From contig NZ_URFY01000007.1 of NCBI RefSeq assembly GCF_900547205.1, positions 62,001 to 126,000 on the forward strand: a stretch of 64,000 nt of DNA, written 5' to 3'. This DNA is from an uncultured Bacteroides sp. GTDB taxonomy: Bacteria; Bacteroidota; Bacteroidia; Bacteroidales; Bacteroidaceae. The notes below the pieces were generated by a model. The model saw only the letters and a program-made list of their open reading frames with translations. It was not told the DNA's origin and made no database searches. This document shows, piece after piece, positions 54,059-63,276 of this stretch. Each line of letters starts with the position of its first letter. The stretch's first letter is position 1. Made by a program: the position numbers and the translations under genes.

Positions 54059-54640
54059 ATGAAGAAAGACATTATATTATCAGGAGTAGGCGGACAAGGT
54101 ATTTTGTCCATCGCTACAGTAATCGGCAAAGCTGCCTTGAAGGAAGGACTTTACATGAAACAGGCAGAAGTACACGGAATGAGCCAACGTGGAGGGGATG
54201 TTCAATCCAATCTACGCATCAGCGACCAACCCATTGCTTCCGACTTGATTCCTTCCGGGAAATGTGATCTTATCATCTCACTGGAACCTATGGAAGGGCT
54301 GCGCTATCTCCCCTACCTCAGCCCCGAAGGCTGGTTGGTGACAAACGAAACTCCGTTTGTAAACATTCCGAATTATCCGGAAGCAGACAAGGTTATGGCG
54401 GAAATAAATAAATTGCCTCATAAGATTGTATTGAACGTAGACAAGGTGGCGAAAGAGGTAGGTACTGCCCGTGTCGCTAATATTGTATTATTAGGAGCTA
54501 CCATTCCATTCCTGGGAATTGATTACGAAAAAGTGCAGGATAGCATTCGCGAAATCTTCCTGCGCAAAGGAGAGGCAATCGTAGAAATGAACCTTAAAGC
54601 ATTGGCTGCCGGCAAGGAAATTGCAGAAAAGCTAATGTAA
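54059..54640 (+). CDS. iorB: Indolepyruvate:ferredoxin oxidoreductase beta subunit
   Basis: The 193-residue gamma-type domain of 2-oxoacid:ferredoxin oxidoreductases. It opens with the glycine-rich SGVGGQGILSIATVIG and has AEVHGMSQRGGDVQSNLR, both hallmarks of IorB. It pairs with IorA to bind CoA and substrate. The gene begins three bases after iorA and is followed by paaK at 14 bp, so all three are cotranscribed. Confidence 0.94.
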   Translation: MKKDIILSGVGGQGILSIATVIGKAALKEGLYMKQAEVHGMSQRGGDVQSNLRISDQPIASDLIPSGKCDLIISLEPMEGLRYLPYLSPEGWLVTNETPFVNIPNYPEADKVMAEINKLPHKIVLNVDKVAKEVGTARVANIVLLGATIPFLGIDYEKVQDSIREIFLRKGEAIVEMNLKALAAGKEIAEKLM

Positions 54641-54654
54641 CAACCGCCATTATC

Positions 54655-55962
54655 ATGAGTACACAATACTGGGAAGAAGAAATAGAAACCATGAGCCGCG
54701 AGAAGTTGCAGGAATTACAACTTCAACGGCTCAAAAAAACAATCAGCATAGCTGCAAACGCTCCTTATTATAAAGAAGTATTCAGCAAACACGGCATCAC
54801 TACGGACAGCATACAATCTTTGGATGACATCCGTAAATTACCTTTTACTACCAAAGCAGATATGCGTGCCAACTACCCCTTCGGACTAGTGGCAGGCGAT
54901 ATGAGCAACGATGGTGTACGTATTCACTCTTCCAGTGGTACTACCGGAAATCCGACAGTCATTGTTCATTCGCAACATGACCTTGATTCGTGGGCAAATC
55001 TGGTAGCTCGATGCCTGTATTCGGTAGGAATCCGTAAAACAGACGTTTTCCAGAATAGTTCCGGTTATGGTATGTTTACGGGTGGACTGGGTTTCCAATA
55101 TGGTGCAGAACGCCTTGGTTGTCTCACGGTTCCTGCCGCAGCCGGAAATAGTAAGCGACAGATTAAGTTCATTAACGACTTCAAGACTACTGCTTTACAC
55201 GCTATCCCCAGTTATGCCATCCGTCTTGCCGAAGTATTTCAGGAGGAAGGACTCGACCCTAGAGGAACAACACTAAAAACCCTGGTCATCGGTGCCGAAC
55301 CTCATACTGACGAACAACGTCGTAAAATAGAACGAATGTTGGGCGTGAAAGCATACAATAGCTTTGGTATGACAGAAATGAATGGTCCGGGTGTCGCCTT
55401 CGAATGCGAAGAACAGAATGGAATGCACTTTTGGGAAGATTGCTACTTGGTAGAGATCATTGATCCTGAAACCTGCGAACCTGTACCCGAAGGAGAAATA
55501 GGAGAATTAGTCCTTACTACTCTCGACCGCGAAATGATGCCGCTAATCCGCTATCGTACTCGTGACCTGACTCGGATTCTTCCCGGTAAATGTCCGTGCG
55601 GCCGTACGCATATCCGCATCGACCGCATCAAAGGGCGCAGTGATGATATGTTTATCATTAAAGGGGTCAACATCTTCCCGATGCAAGTTGAGAAGATTCT
55701 GGTGCAATTCCCCGAACTGGGTAGCAACTACCTGATTACCTTGGAAACTGTCAACAACCAGGACGAAATGATTGTGGAAGTGGAATTGAGCGATCTTTCT
55801 ACGGACAACTACATTGAACTGGAGAAAATCCGCAAGGATATCACACGCCAACTGAAAGATGAAATTCTGGTAACTCCTAAATTGAAGTTGGTGAAGAAAG
55901 GTTCTCTGCCACAGAGCGAAGGAAAGGCGGTCCGTGTGAAAGACACAAGAAACAACAAGTAA
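54655..55962 (+). CDS. paaK: Phenylacetate-CoA ligase
   Basis: The 435-residue AMP-forming ligase has the P-loop SSGTTGNPT near residue 97, the adenine/acid region YNSFGMTEMNGPG, YRTRDLTRI and a C-terminal GRSDDMFIIKGVNIFP and PKLKLVKKGSLPQSEGKAVR. It joins CoA to phenylacetate or related aryl acetates. With IorAB it links aryl acetates to aromatic 2-oxo acids. An imperfect hairpin (55977-56030) follows. Confidence 0.94.
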   Translation: MSTQYWEEEIETMSREKLQELQLQRLKKTISIAANAPYYKEVFSKHGITTDSIQSLDDIRKLPFTTKADMRANYPFGLVAGDMSNDGVRIHSSSGTTGNPTVIVHSQHDLDSWANLVARCLYSVGIRKTDVFQNSSGYGMFTGGLGFQYGAERLGCLTVPAAAGNSKRQIKFINDFKTTALHAIPSYAIRLAEVFQEEGLDPRGTTLKTLVIGAEPHTDEQRRKIERMLGVKAYNSFGMTEMNGPGVAFECEEQNGMHFWEDCYLVEIIDPETCEPVPEGEIGELVLTTLDREMMPLIRYRTRDLTRILPGKCPCGRTHIRIDRIKGRSDDMFIIKGVNIFPMQVEKILVQFPELGSNYLITLETVNNQDEMIVEVELSDLSTDNYIELEKIRKDITRQLKDEILVTPKLKLVKKGSLPQSEGKAVRVKDTRNNK

Positions 55963-55976
55963 CTATTAAAATATCC

Positions 55977-56030
55977 ATGTGCTAATATACCATCACCCGC
56001 CCTCTTATGCGGAATGGCATATTAGCACAT
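55977..56030 (+). terminator. Hairpin between paaK and xpt
   Basis: ATGTGCTAATAT pairs exactly with ATATTAGCACAT, enclosing a 30-base loop with a weaker inner GCC/GGC stem, then A/T-rich sequence. It probably ends the ior-paaK transcript. The conserved core of a purine riboswitch is not present. Confidence 0.55.
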
Positions 56031-56051
56031 TATTAATTAACAACATACTGT

Positions 56052-56624
56052 ATGCAATTACTTAAAAAAAGAATTTTGCAAGATGGAAAATGCTACGAAG
56101 GAGGTATCCTGAAAGTAGACGGTTTTATTAACCACCAAATGGACCCGGTTCTGATGAAATCAATCGGGGTTGAATTTGTCCGTCGATTTGCAGCCACAAA
56201 CGTAAATAAGATTATGACAATTGAAGCGAGCGGCATTGCTCCCGCCATCATGACAGGTTATCTGATGGATTTACCGGTTGTGTTTGCAAAGAAGAAATCG
56301 CCAAAAACAATCCAGAATGCATTGAGTACGACAGTACACTCATTCACCAAAGATCGTGACTATGAAGTCGTTATCAGTGCTGACTTCCTCACCCCTCAGG
56401 ATAATGTTCTTTTTGTAGATGACTTTCTGGCATACGGCAACGCAGCATTGGGCATTCTCGACCTCATCAAGCAATCAGGAGCAAATCTGGTAGGAATGGG
56501 ATTTATCATTGAAAAAGCGTTTCAGAATGGCCGCAAAATACTCGAAGAGCAAGGCGTAAGAGTGGAGAGTCTGGCTATTATCGAAGACCTGTCTCACTGC
56601 TGCATTAAAATCAAAGATCAATAG
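56052..56624 (+). CDS. xpt: Xanthine phosphoribosyltransferase
   Basis: The 190-residue protein is a type I phosphoribosyltransferase of the Xpt group, with LKVDGFINHQMDP near the N-terminus and the PRPP-binding loop VLFVDDFLAYGNA around residue 125. It converts xanthine and PRPP to XMP for purine salvage. Its stop overlaps the 3' end of the convergent EFR1 gene by seven bases. Length matches the family. Confidence 0.94.
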   Translation: MQLLKKRILQDGKCYEGGILKVDGFINHQMDPVLMKSIGVEFVRRFAATNVNKIMTIEASGIAPAIMTGYLMDLPVVFAKKKSPKTIQNALSTTVHSFTKDRDYEVVISADFLTPQDNVLFVDDFLAYGNAALGILDLIKQSGANLVGMGFIIEKAFQNGRKILEEQGVRVESLAIIEDLSHCCIKIKDQ

Positions 56625-57388
56625 GCTGAATCGGGGTTGAAATATTGCCCCTTATTTTTTGTTCTATTCCCATACTGCACCGCTTGCTGAGGGCAAATAT
56701 GATAACATGCCAGGCAAGAGGTGCAATTCTTTCCCCACGCCGGCTTACCTTCCCTCACTATAACATTACCTACCGGGCAGCTTTTTTCACAACGCTTACA
56801 CCCAATACAGACATCCGTAGCATAAAAGTTTTTAGGAGACATCGAAAAGCGATTGAACAAGGGATTAATAATCCGCGTCTTTATGAAAGGATAACTTCCC
56901 TCTTTAACTAAAAAAATGCGTTCTTCCTTTTTAATCAAGTCATTGATTCTTCTTAGTGTCGTAACCGCATCTTCCAATTTTCTCGTTTCTAACTCTTTGC
57001 TATCTACATCAAAGCCAGGAAGCAACACATAATTATTGGGCATAATAACAGAGAAACCGGCATGGCACTCCCACCCTTTGACTGCAAATGATTTCAGCAA
57101 CACTTTTTGAGCTAGCCCCGTATCGTCGCCACAGGAGCAAACAAAATACAGATACTTAGGCTTATAACCTTTAAATTCAATCCACCGGATAAAGCGTAAT
57201 ACTATTTCAGGAGGTGCCCACGAGTATATTGGAAACACAAATCCTACGCTTTCGTCTTTGCGCAAACAAAAATTGCCCACTCGTTTCTTCAACATTTCAG
57301 GAATAGAAACTAAATAATCGTGCTGTTCAATGGAGAGCTGGTTTGCAATCCACTTAGAGTTGCCTGTACCGGAGAAATAAAATATCAT
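56618..57388 (-). CDS. EFR1-type flavodoxin-ferredoxin protein
   Basis: A 256-residue fusion of a flavodoxin-like domain (IFYFSGTGNSKWIA at the start, the FMN phosphate loop) and two [4Fe-4S] clusters at the C-terminus: CIGCKRCEKSCPVG and CTSCLACYHICPQQ. It is a cytoplasmic electron carrier; partners are unknown. It is convergent with xpt and begins just beyond the 6S-like RNA terminator. A supply of electrons to or from the ferredoxin-lacking IorAB nearby is conceivable but only by proximity. Confidence 0.9.
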   Translation of the reverse strand: MIFYFSGTGNSKWIANQLSIEQHDYLVSIPEMLKKRVGNFCLRKDESVGFVFPIYSWAPPEIVLRFIRWIEFKGYKPKYLYFVCSCGDDTGLAQKVLLKSFAVKGWECHAGFSVIMPNNYVLLPGFDVDSKELETRKLEDAVTTLRRINDLIKKEERIFLVKEGSYPFIKTRIINPLFNRFSMSPKNFYATDVCIGCKRCEKSCPVGNVIVREGKPAWGKNCTSCLACYHICPQQAVQYGNRTKNKGQYFNPDSAY

Positions 57389-57400
57389 AGGAAAGTATAT

Positions 57401-57587
57401 AAAAAAGCCGTACCGACGATGTGATGAAACTCTGATAGAACAAGATTTGAGCGCTCGCCCTCTTTGTAATCCACCGGCTTTAAGCTATCCCGAAGGAATG
57501 TGGCCCGCCATTGAAGAACGAAGCTTTCTCGGTGCATCAGATTAATTTGAAGAGTTTCCCGATCCAGTCGATACGGCTAATATTTTT
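57401..57587 (-). ncRNA. ssrS: 6S-type RNA (Bacteroidales-1 motif) downstream of rplT
   Basis: Minus-strand TACATTTG at 57601-57594 is a good -7 element. The predicted transcript of about 185 bases has complementary ends: AGCCGTATCGAC (57578-57567) pairs with GTCGGTACGGCT (57417-57406) through one G-U pair, followed by a T tract (57406-57401). It includes a central CCTTCGGG hairpin. Size, closed long stem and position directly behind the L20 gene match the Bacteroidales-1 motif, which has been interpreted as the Bacteroidetes 6S RNA that binds RNA polymerase. A 45-codon frame inside is not called as a gene. Confidence 0.75.
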
Positions 57588-57747
57588 GTATCACAAATGT
57601 AATAAGAATCTCTGATATTAGCAAGAAAAAGCAGGAATTTGTTTATCTACTAACATTTTTTTCATTCCGTTCTCTCTGCCTAACAAAAGAAAAGTGTCAG
57701 CTACCGACTAAGTAACTGACACTTTGTAATTCATAAACTGTTGAGAC

Positions 57748-58098
57748 TTAAGCAGCTTTTGCTTTTTCAACTACAGCTTTGAAAGCTTCCGGGTGATTCA
57801 TTGCTAAATCAGCCAAAACCTTACGGTTTATTTCGATACCGGCTTTGTGCAAACCGCCCATCAATTTAGAATAAGACATTCCTTCAAGACGTGCAGCAGC
57901 GTTGATACGTTGTATCCAAAGAGCGCGGAAGTTTCTTTTCTTATTTCTACGGTCACGGAACGCGTAAGTCAAACCCTTCTCCCAAGTGTTTTTAGCTACG
58001 GTCCATACATTTTTTCTTGCACCAAAGTAACCTCTGGTCAATTTCAAAATTTTCTTTCTTCTTGCTTTTGAAGCAACATGATTTACTGATCTTGGCAT
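57748..58098 (-). CDS. rplT: 50S ribosomal protein L20
   Basis: 116 residues, highly basic, starting MPRSVNHVASKARRKKILK with the L20 blocks GYFGARKNVW and RALWIQRINAA. It binds 23S rRNA early in assembly. Last gene of thrS-infC-rpmI-rplT. The next transcript downstream is the 6S-like RNA. Confidence 0.97.
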   Translation of the reverse strand: MPRSVNHVASKARRKKILKLTRGYFGARKNVWTVAKNTWEKGLTYAFRDRRNKKRNFRALWIQRINAAARLEGMSYSKLMGGLHKAGIEINRKVLADLAMNHPEAFKAVVEKAKAA

Positions 58099-58196
58099 AG
58101 TTTTACTTTTTTTGAATGTTAGCGCCGCTACTTCACGCAGCGAACTTCAGGCTAATGCATTCGGTTAATACTTTAATAATACTTTTACGCTTTTGA

Positions 58197-58394
58197 TTAC
58201 TTCATTGCTAAGAGTTCCTTAACCTGGCTTACATTTGTTGAATCAACAGTTGTAGAGTAGCACAGATTTCTTTTTCTCTTCTTGGATTTCTTAGTCAAAA
58301 TGTGACTGTGAAAAGCGTGCTTTCTTTTGATTTTACCTGTTCCGGTAAGGGTAAACCTCTTTTTAGAACCGGAGTTAGTCTTCATCTTTGGCAT
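58197..58394 (-). CDS. rpmI: 50S ribosomal protein L35
   Basis: 65 residues from the ATG at 58394, where the conserved MPKMKTNSGSKKRF begins; the longer frame to 58436 is not conserved. Typical basic middle (RKHAFHSHILTKKSKKRKR). It lies between infC and rplT in the standard order. Confidence 0.96.
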   Translation of the reverse strand: MPKMKTNSGSKKRFTLTGTGKIKRKHAFHSHILTKKSKKRKRNLCYSTTVDSTNVSQVKELLAMK

Positions 58395-58466
58395 CTTACT
58401 TGTTTTTAAATTATTAAATATATAATGGCAACGCACTATACCTGCGCGTTACGCATCCTTTCTAAC

Positions 58467-59066
58467 TTATTCTTCGCTCGTTTCCGGCTTCTCTGCTTTC
58501 TGAGCAGGAGCAGCAGGTTTCGGAGTTGCCGGCTTTTTCACTTCTTTCTTTTTCGGAGAAAGCTGAATAATCATTCGCTTTCCTTCAAGCACCGGCATTT
58601 GGTCTACTTTTGCATAATCTTCGAGATCATTTGCAAAACGAAGCAACAACACCTCACCCTGTTCTTTGAAAAGGATGGAACGACCTTTAAAGAATACATA
58701 AGCTTTCACCTTATCACCATCCTCCAAAAATCCTTTTGCATGCTTCAACTTAAAGTTGTAATCGTGGTCATCTGTCTGGGGTCCGAAACGGATTTCCTTT
58801 ACATTGACCTTCACCTGCTTCGCTTTCTGTTCCTTCTGACGTTTCTTTAATTGATAAAGAAATTTAGAATAATCAATAATACGACAAACAGGGGGTTGAG
58901 CATTAGGCGAAATCTCCACTAAATCCAATTCTTTCTCTTCAGCCATTTTAAGGGCCTGAAAGATAGGATATACCTTCGGTTCAATATCGTCGCTCACTAT
59001 GCGAACTTCTTTGGCACGAATCTGTTCGTTGATTCTGTATTGCCCTTTTAAAGTGTCATTCTTCAT
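58467..59066 (-). CDS. infC: Translation initiation factor IF-3
   Basis: 199 residues with the IF-3 N-domain (YRINEQIRAKEVRIV, DLVEISPNAQPPVCRIID), linker (QKEQKAKQVKVNVKEIRF) and C-domain (GDKVKAYVFFKGR). A Pro/Ala/Lys-rich tail of about 25 residues (after LSPKKKEV) exceeds the E. coli length and is usual in Bacteroidetes. The start codon here is ATG, unlike the AUU of E. coli infC, so that form of autoregulation is not expected. Confidence 0.97.
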   Translation of the reverse strand: MKNDTLKGQYRINEQIRAKEVRIVSDDIEPKVYPIFQALKMAEEKELDLVEISPNAQPPVCRIIDYSKFLYQLKKRQKEQKAKQVKVNVKEIRFGPQTDDHDYNFKLKHAKGFLEDGDKVKAYVFFKGRSILFKEQGEVLLLRFANDLEDYAKVDQMPVLEGKRMIIQLSPKKKEVKKPATPKPAAPAQKAEKPETSEE

Positions 59067-59137
59067 TCAATACGTTTACTTCCTAGTTTGATCTTTTTAT
59101 TGTTCTACTAAATATTTATCATGAAACGGCTGCAAAG

Positions 59138-61078
59138 TTACCATTTATTTATCATATTCTGAACTTCTTCGTTCAAAATTTTAGCAAATTCTTCAAATTT
59201 CATGGTACCTTTATCCCCTTCACCTTGTCTGCGAACAGAAACTTCACCATTTTCAGCTTCTTTTTCACCTACAATCAGCATATAAGGAATGCGCTTCATC
59301 TCATTATCACGAATCTTACGACCGATTTTCTCATTACGATCGTCTACAATCGCGCGAATTTCATGTATCTTCAGATACATCTTCACCTGTTCTGCATACT
59401 CATTGAATTTCTCACTGATTGGCAGAATAACAACTTGTTCCGGTGTTAACCACAATGGGAATTTACCGGCAGTATGTTCAATCAATACAGCAACGAAACG
59501 TTCCATTGATCCGAACGGAGCACGGTGAATCATCACTGGACGATGTTTCTGATTGTCAGAACCCATATATTCAAGTTCAAAACGTTCCGGCAAGTTGTAG
59601 TCAACCTGAATAGTACCCAACTGCCAACGACGACCGATAGCGTCTTTCACCATAAAATCGAGCTTAGGACCGTAGAAGGCTGCTTCTCCATACTCTATCT
59701 TAGCAGGCAAACCTTTTTCTTCACAAGCCTCGATAATAGCCTGTTCCGCTTTTTCCCAGTTTTCATCGCTACCAATATACTTTTCACGGTTCACTTTATC
59801 ACGCAATGATATCTGTGCCTCGAAATTCTGGAAATCCATAGAACGGAACACGATAGATATGATATCCATTACACGAAGGAATTCATCCTTCACTTGTTCC
59901 GGGCGGCAGAAGATATGTGCATCGTCCTGCGTAAAGCTACGTACACGAGTTAAACCATGCAACTCACCACTTTGTTCATAGCGGCAAACCGTACCAAACT
60001 CTGCAATACGCAAAGGCAGATCTTTATATGAACGCGGAAAGTTTTTATATATCTCACAGTGGTGTGGACAGTTCATCGGTTTCAAGAAGTATTCTTCCCC
60101 CTCTTCCGGAGTATGGATAGGCTGGAACGCATCTTTACCATATTTTGCATAGTGACCGGAAGTCACGTATAGCAACTTATTACCAATCGGCGGAGTTATT
60201 ACTTCCTGATAGTCGTAACGTGTCTGTATACGACGCAGGAATTCTTGCAGGCGCAAGCGCAACGCAGTACCTTTTGGCAACCACATCGGGAGTCCTTTAC
60301 CAACTGTCTCGGAGAACATAAACAACTGCATCTCTTTGCCGATTTTGCGGTGGTCGCGTTTCTTTGCTTCCTCCAGCAATACCAGATATTCATCCAGCAA
60401 TTTCTTTTTCGGGAACGTGATACCATAAATACGGGTCAACATCTTACGATCTTCATGGCCACGCCAGTAAGCACCTGCTACAGTCGTTAGTTTGATGGCC
60501 TTGATCGGAGCGGTCGTCATTAAGTGAGGGCCACGGCAAAGATCGGTAAACGCACCCTGAGTATACGTAGTAATATGTCCGTCTTCCAGTTCGGAAATCA
60601 ATTCACATTTGTAGGTTTCTCCACGATCGCCAAACATTTTCAAAGCATCAGCTTTAGCAATGCTTTCTCTGACTACAGCTTCTTTTTTAGCAGACAGCTC
60701 CAGCATTTTGGCTTCAATCGCAGGAAGATCGCTTTCTTTAATCACAGCATCTCCCAAATCAACATCATAGTAGAATCCGTTTTCAATAGCCGGTCCGATA
60801 CCAAATTGGATACCCGGATAAAGTTCCTGCAAAGCTTCAGCCAGCAAGTGGGCACTTGTATGCCAAAAAGCATGCTTACCTTCTGCATCATCCCATTTAT
60901 AAAGAACAAAATCAGCATCTTCATTAATAGGACGTCCTAAATCATAAGTCTCGCCATTCACGCCGCAAGCCAGCACTTCCTGTGCCAGACGTGAACTGAT
61001 ACTTTCTGCAATCTGTAAACCGTTCACTCCTTCGTTATACTCACGAACGGAGCCATCGGGAAATGTTATCTTTATCAT
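59138..61078 (-). CDS. thrS: Threonyl-tRNA synthetase
   Basis: A 646-residue class II synthetase: TGS domain (1-60, IKITFPDGSVREYNEG), editing domain with the HxxxH motif in FWHTSAHLLAEAL, catalytic core with the zinc-ligand LKPMNCPHHCEIY, motif 2 (RIAEFGTVCRYEQSG) and motif 3 (RAPFGSMERFVAVL), and an anticodon-binding domain. It charges tRNA-Thr. First gene of the ribosomal operon. Confidence 0.98.
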   Translation of the reverse strand: MIKITFPDGSVREYNEGVNGLQIAESISSRLAQEVLACGVNGETYDLGRPINEDADFVLYKWDDAEGKHAFWHTSAHLLAEALQELYPGIQFGIGPAIENGFYYDVDLGDAVIKESDLPAIEAKMLELSAKKEAVVRESIAKADALKMFGDRGETYKCELISELEDGHITTYTQGAFTDLCRGPHLMTTAPIKAIKLTTVAGAYWRGHEDRKMLTRIYGITFPKKKLLDEYLVLLEEAKKRDHRKIGKEMQLFMFSETVGKGLPMWLPKGTALRLRLQEFLRRIQTRYDYQEVITPPIGNKLLYVTSGHYAKYGKDAFQPIHTPEEGEEYFLKPMNCPHHCEIYKNFPRSYKDLPLRIAEFGTVCRYEQSGELHGLTRVRSFTQDDAHIFCRPEQVKDEFLRVMDIISIVFRSMDFQNFEAQISLRDKVNREKYIGSDENWEKAEQAIIEACEEKGLPAKIEYGEAAFYGPKLDFMVKDAIGRRWQLGTIQVDYNLPERFELEYMGSDNQKHRPVMIHRAPFGSMERFVAVLIEHTAGKFPLWLTPEQVVILPISEKFNEYAEQVKMYLKIHEIRAIVDDRNEKIGRKIRDNEMKRIPYMLIVGEKEAENGEVSVRRQGEGDKGTMKFEEFAKILNEEVQNMINKW

Positions 61079-61112
61079 AATATGATGATGTTATATTTTC
61101 ATAATTAGCACG

Positions 61113-61120
61113 CAAAAGTA
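61113..61120 (-). promoter_or_regulatory. -7 element for thrS-infC-rpmI-rplT (TACTTTTG)
   Basis: Minus-strand TACTTTTG, 35 bp before the thrS ATG. Confidence 0.55.
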
Positions 61121-61160
61121 ACTAAATCTTTTGAGTTTTCAATTTTTTATCAAAAAAATG

Positions 61161-63206
61161 TTATTCCGACTGGTCAGTAAATCGCTTGATTACATTATAA
61201 GCGGAAACAATTCCCAATTCACCGGCTTTACTTAAGTCAGAAATTCCTAGTTTATTATTACCTAAGAAGATATGAGTAAGTCCTCGATTGAAATAAGCAT
61301 CTGCAAAATCCGGATTCAACTCAATAGCCTTATCAAAATCGGCAATTGCAGCCCGGTAATCCTTTAGCATTGCAGAAACATTGGCACGGTTATAATACGC
61401 ATACACAAAGTCCGGTGCCAGATTAATCACCTTATCCAAGTCTTTTCTCACTATTTCATAATCTACTGCGGTTATTCCTTTACGTTTAGCATCACCCAGA
61501 ACATCTGACTCGGCTATTTGTTCAGCCTTTTGGTATTCCAACTGCTTGCAGCGGATAAGCGCGCGCATAAAATATGCCGGGAAGAAATCTCCATCGAGCA
61601 AGATTGCCTGTGTCAAATCGGCAACTGCACTTGAGAAGTCTTGTACTAGGTAGAAGTCTAATGCACGGGCAAAACGTTTCGGTGCACTCTTATCATCGGC
61701 AACAATGGCCGATGTATGTGCATCAATCAAAGCAAAATGGAATTTTACCTGATCTTCTGTTAGCGGAGCTTCCATGTTTGTAATACGGAGACGCTTCGGA
61801 AGCACACCTGTAACATTTAAGTCTTCTATCGTTTTATGGAAATTCACCGAACGCTTCACATCGCTCATTTTTTCATAATAAGTCAAGGCAAACATCGGCT
61901 CTAATGTTATATTCACGTTCTTATCTTGCACACGGCCACGATAATCACTTGTATACCGTTGCTCAGCCTCAGAATCATCCGCAATTACAATTTTCCGATA
62001 ATTATTCATATTCTTATCAGATTTCTTACGGGTTTTCCCTTCTTCGTTGTCTTTCCCTTCCTCATCCTTATCTTTAGTATTCTGAGCCACATCATTATTA
62101 TTGGTCACCCCATTCCGTTGATCTATCTGGGCTTTCAGAACCTTAAACTCATCCTGTTCAGCCCCTTTACGGTCACCAATCTTTTTACGTGCTTCCGAAC
62201 GATGATAATATCCCGCTAAGAAGTTCGGATATTGTTCGATAACTGTTGAATAATCTTGTATTGCCCCGCGATAATCGCCGGTTTGGGCACGAAGCACACC
62301 CCGGTTAAAGGTGGCCATCATATTGTCCGGTTCCATCTTGATTACAAAGTCGAAGTCCTCGATGGCCCGGTTATCATCGCCTACCTGCGCACGCAACAGT
62401 CCACGGTTATAATGCCCGATAAAATTATTAGGATCAATATCCAATGCCAAATCATAATCACTCATTGCTCCTCGCAGATTATTCTGATGGAATCTGGCCA
62501 AGGCGCGGTTGATATAATTACCTGCATTTCTCGCACTCAGATGAATTGCCCGGTCAAAATCAGATTCAGCCTCTGCATACTTCGACTGCTGCAATTTGAC
62601 AATAGCCCTTGCAGACCACGCATCCGGATCATATTTATCAAGTTCGAGAGCTTTATTAAAATCATTCAACGCTGCTATGGTGTCCTTTTGATGCAACGAC
62701 ACCTCTCCTCTCATCAGGTAAGCACGGGTGTAGCGCGGAGAAACCTTCAGCAAACTTTCCAAATCATCCTTCGCAGAATCATAATCCTTCTTCTGGATAT
62801 GCGATAATGTCAGATTATGCCATAGCGTGATATTCTCAGGATCATAATGCAAAGCCTTTTTATAATCCTCAATGGCTCCGTCAAATTTACCCAAACGGAT
62901 TCTTGCCAATCCCCGAACCTGATATGCTCCTACCACAAACGGATTACGTTGGATAGCTGCATCACAATCAGTTTCCGCTCCTTGAAAATCTTCCAGATTA
63001 AGCTTAGCCAATGCCCGGAAGAAATAAGGCTCATACAGATAAGGTTTAGCATTAATCACCTGGTTAAAATACTGAATAGAAAGTACATAGTCCTCAAAAT
63101 AAAGAGCGTTTCGGGCAATAGTCATCACCCGCTCCGTATTTATCTGAGCACATACCAGCGTAGGGAACAGTAATAAAGCTGTTAATATTCTTTTTATCAT
63201 CGACAT
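61161..63206 (-). CDS. Secreted tetratricopeptide repeat protein
   Basis: The 681-residue protein has a signal peptide (ALLLFPTLVCAQ) and about 12-14 TPR units in two blocks (roughly 20-370 and 525-665), seen as repeats such as GAIEDYKKALHYDPENI and GAIQDYSTVIEQYPNFLAG. Between the blocks lies a charged linker (KDEEGKDNEEGKTRKKSDK). TPR arrays bind proteins; function is unknown, and the signal peptide puts it in the periplasm or at the outer membrane. A -7 element (63226-63233) precedes it. Confidence 0.85.
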   Translation of the reverse strand: MSMIKRILTALLLFPTLVCAQINTERVMTIARNALYFEDYVLSIQYFNQVINAKPYLYEPYFFRALAKLNLEDFQGAETDCDAAIQRNPFVVGAYQVRGLARIRLGKFDGAIEDYKKALHYDPENITLWHNLTLSHIQKKDYDSAKDDLESLLKVSPRYTRAYLMRGEVSLHQKDTIAALNDFNKALELDKYDPDAWSARAIVKLQQSKYAEAESDFDRAIHLSARNAGNYINRALARFHQNNLRGAMSDYDLALDIDPNNFIGHYNRGLLRAQVGDDNRAIEDFDFVIKMEPDNMMATFNRGVLRAQTGDYRGAIQDYSTVIEQYPNFLAGYYHRSEARKKIGDRKGAEQDEFKVLKAQIDQRNGVTNNNDVAQNTKDKDEEGKDNEEGKTRKKSDKNMNNYRKIVIADDSEAEQRYTSDYRGRVQDKNVNITLEPMFALTYYEKMSDVKRSVNFHKTIEDLNVTGVLPKRLRITNMEAPLTEDQVKFHFALIDAHTSAIVADDKSAPKRFARALDFYLVQDFSSAVADLTQAILLDGDFFPAYFMRALIRCKQLEYQKAEQIAESDVLGDAKRKGITAVDYEIVRKDLDKVINLAPDFVYAYYNRANVSAMLKDYRAAIADFDKAIELNPDFADAYFNRGLTHIFLGNNKLGISDLSKAGELGIVSAYNVIKRFTDQSE

Positions 63207-63225
63207 TTTATGCTTGTAAACGAAG

Positions 63226-63233
63226 CAAAAATA
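63226..63233 (-). promoter_or_regulatory. -7 element for the TPR gene (TATTTTTG)
   Basis: Minus-strand TATTTTTG, 20 bp before the TPR gene ATG. Confidence 0.5.
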
Positions 63234-63276
63234 ATGCTTTTCGCTTACTTAACAGGGATATAAACGTTTTTTATCT

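Noticed and set aside
55963..56051. Purine riboswitch before xpt
   Set aside because: The hairpin lacks the conserved three-way-junction core; it looks like a terminator for paaK.
57420..57560. Short protein-coding frame behind rplT
   Set aside because: Position, promoter, paired ends and terminator fit a 6S-type RNA far better than a 45-residue protein.
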